From NCBI RefSeq assembly GCF_007558725.1, contig NZ_VLPL01000006.1:186001-250000 (forward strand): a DNA stretch of 64,000 nt. Reading direction: 5' to 3'. This document shows, one piece after another, positions 25,439 to 32,389 of this stretch. Within the stretch, counting starts at the first letter, position 1. Every line of letters starts with the position of its first letter. The DNA comes from Fluviicola chungangensis. GTDB lineage: Bacteria; Bacteroidota; Bacteroidia; Flavobacteriales_D; Crocinitomicaceae. Both the position numbers and the translations under genes were made by a program. The notes beneath the pieces were generated by a model. The model had not been told where the DNA came from. It saw nothing but the letters and a program-made list of their open reading frames with translations, and did not search any database.

Positions 25439-25963
25439 TTAAAATAATTCCAATTGTTCACCGAAATTCATTCCCTCCAGCTGAAGGAGTTTTTGTTTGG
25501 CATTCAATCCTCCGGCATAACCGGTTAAACTTCCGTCACTTCCAATAACACGGTGACACGGAACAATGATCGAAATGGCATTTGCTCCATTTGCAGTTGC
25601 CACCGCACGGATCGCTTTTTCATCTCCGAGGATGCGGGAAAGCTCAAGATAACTGGTCGTTTTTCCGTAAGGAATCGTAAGCAGTTTCTCCCAAACGGAT
25701 TTCTGAAAATCACTTCCTACCAATAAAAGCGGCAGATCAAATGCAGTTCGTCCCCTGGCAAAATATTCATTCAACTGCGATTTTGCTTCATTCAACAGAT
25801 CGGTTTCCTCCAATTTGAATTCAGACTGTAAGCCAACCTGGATCCGACTATCGACCTGATCACGCATTTTGCGGTATTTCCAGTCGCACAAACACAATTC
25901 TCCACCCGATTCTCCAAGAACCAATTCACCATAGGGAGATTGAAAATATTGTAAATAAATCAT
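25439..25963 (-). CDS. ogt: Methylated-DNA-protein-cysteine methyltransferase
   Basis: A 174-residue suicide repair protein that takes the methyl group from O6-methylguanine. The active-site motif is IIVPCHRVIG with acceptor Cys136; the helix-turn-helix region contains VWEKLLTIPYGKTTSYLELS (Tyr and Arg finger region nearby: AIRAVATANGANAI), and GSLTGYAGGLNAKQKLL closes the domain. The N-terminal 70 residues are the usual poorly conserved ribonuclease-H-like domain. No AraC-type Ada domain is attached. The gene relic starts right after its stop. Confidence 0.95.
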   Translation of the reverse strand: MIYLQYFQSPYGELVLGESGGELCLCDWKYRKMRDQVDSRIQVGLQSEFKLEETDLLNEAKSQLNEYFARGRTAFDLPLLLVGSDFQKSVWEKLLTIPYGKTTSYLELSRILGDEKAIRAVATANGANAISIIVPCHRVIGSDGSLTGYAGGLNAKQKLLQLEGMNFGEQLELF

Positions 25964-26026
25964 GCTTTAATCCAAAATTATAAACACAATCCCGATAAGC
26001 TATCGGAGCAAAAGTTGAAAATACTA

Positions 26027-26065
26027 AAATTGCCGCGAATTACTGGTTCGAACTCGCGGCAATTT
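26027..26065. repeat. Perfect 12-bp-arm hairpin in a divergent spacer
   Basis: AAATTGCCGCGA (26027-26038) pairs with TCGCGGCAATTT (26054-26065), loop of 15 bases. It lies between two divergent genes, so it is not a terminator for either; REP-like element or operator are both open. Confidence 0.6.
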
Positions 26066-26140
26066 ATCAGGTAGTAGTGGTTGGTTGTGCAGATGAATAG
26101 ATTCTGTGTTGATTACCAAATTCCATAGATGAATTATTCG

Positions 26141-26148
26141 TAATTTTA
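26141..26148 (+). promoter_or_regulatory. -7 element of the MerC-like gene
   Basis: TAATTTTA, near-consensus, four bases before the ATG at 26153. Confidence 0.35.
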
Positions 26149-26152
26149 CCTC

Positions 26153-26761
26153 ATGAAATTATTTAAGGACTTTGGTAAATGGGGGGTAATCGGATTGTTT
26201 ATCACTGCACTTTTTTCTCCATGTTGTTTTCCTTTGTTTGCATTTGGTGCTTCGGCATTAGGTCTTGGGAGTTTTGAACTTTTCGGAGGTTGGACAATGA
26301 TAATCTTTCAGATCATGGTAGTTATTTCTTTGGTCGGATTTTACTTGTCGTATCGCAAGCATTATTGCACGTACCCCTTACTAATTGCAATACCGAGTTC
26401 TCTGCTAATTTTTCTAAGTTATAATTTAGATTTCGGTAAACATTGGATATACTTTCTATATGTAGGTATGTTGGGATTGCTCATTGCCACAATAGTAAAT
26501 TGGTATCGAAATCGATTACACGGAACCTGTGATACTTGTATCACAATTGAAGGGAAAACGGTAGAGTTGGAATCATTAATTACGTGTCCTGAATGTGGAC
26601 ACAAAAAATTAGAAATGATGCCAACCGATGCCTGTACATACTTCTATGAATGTGAAAATTGTAAGACTAGACTTCGCCCAAAACATGGAGATTGTTGCGT
26701 TTATTGTAGCTACGGAACCGTACCATGTCCACCAATTCAACTGGATAAAAAATGTTGTTAA
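26153..26761 (+). CDS. MerC-like membrane domain fused to a zinc-ribbon/GDCCxxCSYG tail
   Basis: A 202-residue protein. Residues 1-125 hold four membrane segments and the cysteine pair of MerC/MerT mercuric transporters at the end of the first helix (LFSPCCFPLFAFG). The C-terminal part carries many cysteines: TCDTCITIEG, ITCPECGHKKLE, YECENCKTRL (a zinc ribbon), and GDCCVYCSYGTVPCPP followed by a final KKCC. The GDCCxxCSYG segment often stands alone as a small protein next to MerC-like genes in Bacteroidota, so this is a natural fusion. Likely role: heavy-metal uptake or handling, possibly mercury. No merR or merA is nearby. Confidence 0.75.
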   Translation: MKLFKDFGKWGVIGLFITALFSPCCFPLFAFGASALGLGSFELFGGWTMIIFQIMVVISLVGFYLSYRKHYCTYPLLIAIPSSLLIFLSYNLDFGKHWIYFLYVGMLGLLIATIVNWYRNRLHGTCDTCITIEGKTVELESLITCPECGHKKLEMMPTDACTYFYECENCKTRLRPKHGDCCVYCSYGTVPCPPIQLDKKCC

Positions 26762-26774
26762 ATCTTTAAGGCAA

Positions 26775-27830
26775 CTATAAGTTAGCCTGTATAGCGCATA
26801 GCTTTAGCTGTGTGCTATTTTTTTCTTCGAAAGCTGGATTAAAGAAGGTTTTGTTTCTGAATAATATGAAACATAATTCCAATAACCTCCTCTCAATGGC
26901 AATTATTGCTTTCTTTTTGATTCCGTGTTTTTGTACTATTCTGGTGTAAATATCTCTGTTTATTTTATTACTCCTGACTGATGTAAGAGCGGGTAAATAC
27001 ATCGCTTTTCGAATGTGCTTGTTTCCCCTTTTCGATATTTTAGACACACCTCTTATTGAGGTTCCCGATTGCCTTTCCTTTACATCTAGCCCCGCATAAC
27101 TGGCGAGTTGCTTTTTATTCCGAATTAATTCAAATCCATTAGTTTCAGCAAGTAGTATAACGGCGGTTAAACGTCCTACACCTGGGACACTTGTCATATA
27201 CTTAATTTCGTCATCTAAATCGGGGCTTTTACAAACCACTCGCTCAATATCTGCTTTGATTTCAGACTCTTGTTTATTGAGAAATTTGATGCGTTGTTTC
27301 AATCTATTAATGGTTTTTAAGAGAGGATATGCCTCCCTCTCTTCAGCATGAAGCTGGTTCTTTAAAGCAGCCCTTTCGGATACAAGTTGGTCCCGCTCGC
27401 GAGTAAGTTGCCGCAACTTTTTATAAGATTCTTTTGGCGGGTTCCAGTCATCTAGTTTACGTTCCAAACCAAAACGTGCAATTGCTTCGGAACACGTTTT
27501 GTCATTGACAGTTTTAATCGTCAAAGTTCGCATATAACTGTTAATCTTATTAGGCAAAACAATACTTAGTGAATGCCCTTTACCATGTAGGAAATAAGCT
27601 AATTTCTCATGATAGACACCCGTTGCTTCCATTACAAAACGAACTGATATGGATGAATCCATTTTGTCATTCATAAACTGTAACAACTTCATAAATCCTG
27701 CCTCGGTATTCTTGAAAGAACACTGGAATAAATAGTATATATCCATTGATTCAGACATCTTTCCAAATGTGACGTCTAAGGTTTTTAATGAGACATCAAT
27801 ACCTACGCTCTGCCTAATGATTTTCTCCAT
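26775..27830 (-). mobile_element. IS110-family transposase, apparently intact
   Basis: A 351-residue DEDD transposase. The RuvC-like N-terminal domain begins QSVGIDVSLKTLDVTFGKM (first Asp), with FVMEATGVYHEKLAYFLHG (Glu) and KTVNDKTCSEAIARFG (the Asp region). The C-terminal domain has the typical MTSVPGVGRLTAVILLAET helix-hairpin-helix-like segment, then LASYAGLDVKERQSGTSIRG with the catalytic serine and ISKRGNKHIRKAMY. Length and motifs are complete. IS110 elements lack obvious inverted ends, so the element's borders cannot be set; it lies between the MerC-like gene and a relic region. A plus-strand terminator lies inside its 3' end. Confidence 0.92.
26793..26824 (+). terminator. Terminator after the MerC-like gene
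   Basis: AGCGCATAGC (26793-26802) and GCTGTGTGCT (26807-26816) form a 10-bp stem with two G-T pairs and a TTTA loop, followed by a T-run. It overlaps the last codons of the convergent transposase gene. Confidence 0.6.
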
Positions 27831-28355
27831 ATTGTTGTTTTTATTTTCTTCGCTCCGTGATTTCTTCTTTCACTTTTGTCTCCTGTTGACATTCTGAATA
27901 TCGCGCGAATGCCGATTTCTTACATTCTTGTTCAAAGTCTGAGAAGAATAAAAGAATGAGGTAATTTCTATACATCAGCATACTTCTAAAGAGTTGCTTT
28001 GTGGTTAATCAAACTCTCATTCTTTTCACTTTGCTTGTTTCAAATTAATAAAATACAAACATAGGAGTGGTTAGGTTTCATCTAAGCAGTGGTCAGGTGG
28101 CCGATGAATAGTGATCAGGCCGGTTGGTGGTGATTCAGGATAAGTTGATTAGTAAATGGAGCTGTTATTCATTGTCTTTAGAAATTGTCTCATTGTTTTT
28201 ATTTTGATAAGACAAAGATACGTGGGTAGAACGTAGGGTATTTACGTCCTGTGACGGCTCATGAAAAAGTTTAAAAACCCAGTAAAATCAATAGATCCAG
28301 AAGAAATAAATTTACTAAAAAAGCGTTGTTTCCGGCTAAAAAATTGGTCCTTAAA
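27831..28355. other. Relic zone without a recognised gene
   Basis: A 525-base stretch upstream of the transposase. It contains AAAAGAATGAG/CTCATTCTTTT (27950-27960 and 28016-28026; likely part of the IS110 leader), a perfect -7 box on the minus strand at 28056-28063 (TATGTTTG), the 22-bp periodic repeat at 28066-28139, and a 40-codon open frame starting at 28261 that runs into the next gene's 3' end. It looks like a site of repeated insertion and decay. Confidence 0.5.
28066..28139 (+). repeat. 22-bp periodic repeat resembling an IS21-family end
   Basis: AGTGGTTAG (28066), AGTGGTCAG (28088) and AGTGATCAG (28110) are spaced exactly 22 bases apart, and GGTGATTCAGG follows at about 28129. IS21-family ends carry multiple subterminal copies of such GTGGTCA-type words at this spacing as transposase binding sites. 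No istA or istB gene is in the window, so this would be a solo end. Confidence 0.5.
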
Positions 28356-28383
28356 TTACTTCTTTACGATCCTCCTTTGCTGA
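28261..28383 (+). pseudogene. Possible gene start fragment
   Basis: An ATG-initiated frame of 40 codons, MKKFKNPVKSIDPEEINLLK and onward, ending at a TGA inside the 3' end of the convergent gene. The first 28 residues look like real protein sequence, the rest is read from antisense of the neighbour. It may be the remnant of a gene cut off by insertion. Weak evidence. Confidence 0.25.
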
Positions 28384-29702
28384 TCCCCTATTTTCACCAA
28401 ATAAACTCCCGAAGAGAGTTCTGAAAAGTCGATTTGTGTTTCCGATTCTTCTGCTAAAATGGTTTTGCAGCATCTTCCTTCCAGAGTCAGGATTGAAATG
28501 AGTTGATCCTTTTTGCTTCCGGAAAGTGTGCAGGAGTTTTCTGCTGGATTCGGGACGATTGTCCAGGTGATTTTTTCCAATTCACTGAGCGAAGCCGAAC
28601 CATCGTATTTGGCAATATAGCTGTTGGAATTATTGATCCCGCCGCCGACATACAAATCGCCATCGTACCACGCTATTCCTTCTATTTCCCGATTCGGGGT
28701 CCCTCCACCCAAGGTATCGACAGTTGTTCCGTCAAAAGCGCAGATCCCTTGTCCCATATGAACAGTCGTTCCTTCTACTACACGATCAAAACCACCGGCT
28801 ATGTACAATTTCGAATTGAAGACTTTCAATGTATGCACAAAAGAATAATCCCCGGAATTATTGTAGTATACCCGGAATCCCGGATCAACCCAAGCCGTTC
28901 CGTTCCACTTTGCAACGCATTTCAAAGCTGTTGATCCACTCATGGTAAAATCACCTCCGGCATACAATTCTCCGTTAAAGACACCCATTCCGTAAACCGT
29001 CCCGTTAAATCCTTCTCCCAGGTTGTGCCACTGACTTCCATCCCAGCGTGCAATTCCATTCACTGTAATTCCCCCCGCTTTCAGGAAGTTTCCTGCAACG
29101 ATGAGATCTGTTCCCAAATGACACATGTCATGAGGATACATTACAGGTGCGGTTCCAGCAATATTCCCGCTTAATCCGCTTCCCAACGAATCCCAAGCAG
29201 AACCGTCCCACTGCATAATTCCTGAAATTGCTTTGTTTCCTACCCGATCAAATTCTCCGCAAGCAATAATGTTACCGTTATATTCTTCCAAGGCATAAAG
29301 GTTAGCTGTCTGAGAACCACCAGATACAGCATTCGTCAGGTAGACACCTTCTCCTACTTTGAAAAAATCCGTTCCTCCATACTGATAAACCCAATTCGAG
29401 TCTGTTACTGTTGGTTCATATCCTACGAAATAGAGGAAATTTCCCAGGTATTTCAATTGGTGACCCGCATACTGGTATCCGGTTCCTACAGGCTGAAAGG
29501 CACTTCCATCCCATTTTACAATGTGATTGTTAGCCGTTCCACATAGGTTGGTGAAAAAACCTGTTGCGTACAATTCGTTATTGAAGACCTCGAAGTTGTC
29601 TACAAAACCATTCCCGGTACCGCAAACAGTTGTCCATTGAGCAAAAAGTGTTGTAGAACTGAGTATTAAGAGGGCTATACCTGTAAGTAAAAGCTTTGTC
29701 AT
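28356..29702 (-). CDS. T9SS-secreted Kelch/WD-like repeat protein
   Basis: A 448-residue protein with a signal peptide (start at the ATG at 29702, MTKLLLTGIALL; the longer frame to 29879 has no signal sequence). The mature part has about seven repeats of 45-55 residues with the pattern IxxWDGSxWxxLGxGxxG followed by FNGELYAGGDF, typical of Bacteroidota propeller-like surface proteins. The last 75 residues form the type A sorting domain (WTIVPNPAENSCTL, TLEGRCC, SSGVYLVKIGDQQ, terminal RRIVKK). Likely cell-surface or secreted; ligand unknown. Confidence 0.8.
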   Translation of the reverse strand: MTKLLLTGIALLILSSTTLFAQWTTVCGTGNGFVDNFEVFNNELYATGFFTNLCGTANNHIVKWDGSAFQPVGTGYQYAGHQLKYLGNFLYFVGYEPTVTDSNWVYQYGGTDFFKVGEGVYLTNAVSGGSQTANLYALEEYNGNIIACGEFDRVGNKAISGIMQWDGSAWDSLGSGLSGNIAGTAPVMYPHDMCHLGTDLIVAGNFLKAGGITVNGIARWDGSQWHNLGEGFNGTVYGMGVFNGELYAGGDFTMSGSTALKCVAKWNGTAWVDPGFRVYYNNSGDYSFVHTLKVFNSKLYIAGGFDRVVEGTTVHMGQGICAFDGTTVDTLGGGTPNREIEGIAWYDGDLYVGGGINNSNSYIAKYDGSASLSELEKITWTIVPNPAENSCTLSGSKKDQLISILTLEGRCCKTILAEESETQIDFSELSSGVYLVKIGDQQRRIVKK

Positions 29703-29886
29703 AGCTGGTGTTTTTATTGAGTTTTCAATAAATCCGAACGATGAAACCTTACAAAAGGTTGGAAGAATTTTTGAAATCAAACTATTTCGAAAAATATAAT
29801 TACCCTGGTAACTGGTGGATAATCTTGCACTTATCCTAAACAGGGAATTAATGATCGGAAAACCAAGGAGATTATCCACAATTTTC

Positions 29887-29894
29887 TAATTTTA
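29887..29894 (+). promoter_or_regulatory. -7 element of the MHS transporter gene
   Basis: TAATTTTA six bases before the ATG at 29901, in the divergent spacer shared with the 28356-29702 gene. Confidence 0.35.
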
Positions 29895-29900
29895 GCAGCT

Positions 29901-31202
29901 ATGAAAAAAAGTGAAAGCATATCCAGACAACGGCTTAAATCCATCATTGGCGGATCAATCGGGAACCTGGTGGAATGGTACGATTGGTATGCCTACTCGG
30001 CATTCTCGTTGTATTTCTCAGGTGCTTTTTTTCCCGAATCAAATCCTACGGCACAATTACTAAACACCGCCGGAATTTTTGCTGTCGGCTTCCTGATGCG
30101 CCCGATAGGCGGATGGATGTTCGGAGGAATTGCAGATAAGATCGGCCGGAAAAAAGCCATGACACTTTCCGTACTATTAATGTCTTTCGGATCCTTATTG
30201 ATTGCATTGATTCCCTCCTATTCAACGATCGGCGTACTGGCTCCAGTCTTACTTTTAGGGGCAAGGCTGTTACAGGGACTCAGCGTGGGTGGAGAATACG
30301 GTGTTTCGGCGACCTATTTAAGTGAAATGGCTACCGAGGACCGGCGCGGTTTCTATTCCAGTTTCCAATACGTAACCTTGGTAGGAGGTTTGCTTATTGC
30401 CCTTGGTATTCAATTATTATTGCAAAAACTGATCTTAACGGAAGGACAGCTCCAAAGCTGGGGTTGGCGGATTCCTTTTGTTATCGGAGCAATATTGGCA
30501 CTGGTTGCCTTGTACCTGCGCAGCAACCTGCATGAAACACAAGCTTTCGAAGCACAACAGGAAAAGAACCGGAACAAAGGAAAGATCAGCGAATTAATGC
30601 AGCATCCAAAAGCAATTTTGTTGGTTGTCGGATTGACCCTGGGTGGAACACTTGCTTTCTATACGTATACCAATTACATGCAAAAGTTCCTGGTCAATAC
30701 GGTCGGCTTGAGCAAAGATGTTTCTACCTTGATTTCTTTTGTAAGCCTTTTGATCTTTGTCATTTTGCAACCACTTTTCGGGGCATTATCCGATAAAATT
30801 GGGAGAAAACCCTTACTGGTCGGTTTCGGAGTGCTTGGTACAATTTTCACTGTACCTTTATTAACGGCGCTCAGCCACACACATTCTGCCTGGACTTCCT
30901 TTTTTCTGCTCATGGCCGGACTCGTTATCGTAAGCGGCTATACCAGTATCAATGCCATTGTGAAAGCAGAGTTGTTTCCCGCAGAAGTCCGTGCACTGGG
31001 AGTTGGTCTTCCCTATGCTTTAACGGTTGCACTATTCGGAGGAACTGCTGAATACCTTGCCTTATGGTTTAAAAATGCAGGACATGAATCCTATTTCTAT
31101 TGGTACGTGACCGGATGTATCTTCATTTCTTTGCTTGTATACTTTTTTATGAAGGACACAAGAAAAAATTCCTCTCTCAATCAAGATCCGAAAGAACGTT
31201 AA
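29901..31202 (+). CDS. MFS transporter, metabolite:H+ symporter type
   Basis: A 433-residue inner-membrane transporter with 12 predicted helices. Signature loops: FGGIADKIGRKKAMTLSVLL after helix 2, LLQGLSVGGEYGVSATYLSE in helix 4, and the second-half counterpart ALSDKIGRKPLLVGFG. The opening GNLVEWYDWYAYSAFSLYF is typical of the metabolite:proton symporter branch (ProP, KgtP, ShiA relatives), which takes up organic acids, betaine or proline. The substrate cannot be told. Its last four bases overlap the last four of the convergent tspO gene. Confidence 0.92.
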   Translation: MKKSESISRQRLKSIIGGSIGNLVEWYDWYAYSAFSLYFSGAFFPESNPTAQLLNTAGIFAVGFLMRPIGGWMFGGIADKIGRKKAMTLSVLLMSFGSLLIALIPSYSTIGVLAPVLLLGARLLQGLSVGGEYGVSATYLSEMATEDRRGFYSSFQYVTLVGGLLIALGIQLLLQKLILTEGQLQSWGWRIPFVIGAILALVALYLRSNLHETQAFEAQQEKNRNKGKISELMQHPKAILLVVGLTLGGTLAFYTYTNYMQKFLVNTVGLSKDVSTLISFVSLLIFVILQPLFGALSDKIGRKPLLVGFGVLGTIFTVPLLTALSHTHSAWTSFFLLMAGLVIVSGYTSINAIVKAELFPAEVRALGVGLPYALTVALFGGTAEYLALWFKNAGHESYFYWYVTGCIFISLLVYFFMKDTRKNSSLNQDPKER

Positions 31203-31657
31203 TTATACCACCAACAATAGGCATTCAGGGAAGTGGCAATCAACAACCATAAAAAATACGGTACAAGCAGGATGGATTTAAATCCCAACACCGGTCCATA
31301 TCGAAATAAAAGTACAGCAATCAGAAGCGTCAGTGCACCAATGAGAATCAATCCGCCTGAAAGGTGGTGGAAATAAAAGAAAACCGGATTCCAGGCAACA
31401 TTCAGTACCCATTGAATACTGAACAAGGCAATCAAAGCTTTCCTGTTTTTTACTTTCTCGAGGGCAAAAGCCATGTAAATCGCGAAGCAAATCATGATGG
31501 TCGTCCAAGCTGCTCCAAAAACCCAACCGGGAGGAGTCCAGGGTGCTTTATTCAAAGAAAGGTACCATTCGGAAACCACCCCTTTTTCGGTAAAAATTCC
31601 TCCAATTCCCAAGGCAACAAAATTGACAACTAAAAAAAGAATAGTTTTGAAAATCAT
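31199..31657 (-). CDS. tspO: TspO/MBR-family tryptophan-rich sensory protein
   Basis: A 152-residue membrane protein of five helices. Motifs: WYLSLNKAPWTPPGWVFGAA (loop 1, Trp/Pro-rich), FSIQWVLNVAWNPVFF and YFLWLLIATSLNAYCWWYN at the end. TspO proteins bind porphyrins and related ligands and are linked to stress and tetrapyrrole handling. Length is typical. The gene is convergent with, and overlaps by four bases, the transporter gene, leaving no room for a terminator between them. Confidence 0.93.
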   Translation of the reverse strand: MIFKTILFLVVNFVALGIGGIFTEKGVVSEWYLSLNKAPWTPPGWVFGAAWTTIMICFAIYMAFALEKVKNRKALIALFSIQWVLNVAWNPVFFYFHHLSGGLILIGALTLLIAVLLFRYGPVLGFKSILLVPYFLWLLIATSLNAYCWWYN

Positions 31658-31825
31658 AAGGCTAAAATTTACATAATACGCAATTGGAATCTGTTGAAGT
31701 TACGAAAAAAAGAAAACATATTTATCAAAATGCGAATGACTTTCAAAAGGTATTCATTCGTTCTTATTCGGCATAATTAACCTGTGCTTAACATTCTTTT
31801 TTCGTTATTTCTGTAATTTTTCGGC

Positions 31826-32203
31826 ATGAAAAAATGCTGTTCTCTCCTTGCAATTATTTTTCTTTCAGTACACTGTACGAAAAGTAAAGTTCCCGTTCCA
31901 ATTGCTCCTTTTTCTCCCGCTCCCTCAAATTGTCAATTAGCAGATAGTATCTCCTACATTCAAACGATTAGTCCAATTCTCAATGCGAACTGCAATTCAT
32001 GTCATCAATATCCCGGGGCGGGAAGCATTAGTTTGGATAGTTATTCAAACACCAGGATTTTTGCTCAAAGCGGACAGCTAGTTCAAGCTATTATTCATGA
32101 TCCGAATTATGTGATTATGCCTCCACCCCCACACAAAGAATTAGACTCTTGCGAAATTAAAGCAATCAAATTATGGGTTCTTCAAGGATGCCAGGATAAC
32201 TAA
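31826..32203 (+). CDS. c-type cytochrome-like lipoprotein
   Basis: A 125-residue lipoprotein: signal peptide with lipobox around SVHC (Cys17), then a single haem-binding motif NCNSCHQYPGAG (CxxCH) and a distal methionine in YVIMPPPPHKELD, which would be the second haem ligand. The C-terminal helix IKAIKLWVLQGC has a further cysteine. This is the small cytochrome c-like domain found alone or with larger dehydrogenases in Bacteroidota. It is monocistronic with a -7-like box TAATTTTT at 31814. Redox partner unknown. Confidence 0.75.
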   Translation: MKKCCSLLAIIFLSVHCTKSKVPVPIAPFSPAPSNCQLADSISYIQTISPILNANCNSCHQYPGAGSISLDSYSNTRIFAQSGQLVQAIIHDPNYVIMPPPPHKELDSCEIKAIKLWVLQGCQDN

Positions 32204-32389
32204 CGAATTCTTTCATTTAAGTTCCAGAAACAGAATATTCGGTTAGAACATCAATTATTGCTGTCCTATTTAAAGAATTGTTAAAGAGCGGATGATTTGA
32301 GTTCTCAATGGGAGATTTCCTGTATTATTGCACACGATATTACACAACGCTTATGCTGAAGCTTCAGCCAAGGCACTGACATACACAAC

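Noticed and set aside
26039-26060. GGTTCGAACTC, which looks like a tRNA T-loop
   Set aside because: It is the loop and arm of the hairpin at 26027-26065; no acceptor, D or anticodon arms fit around it.
28066-28139. Possible CRISPR array
   Set aside because: The repeat period is only 22 bases with 9-base conserved words, repeats diverge and there are no constant spacers or cas genes.
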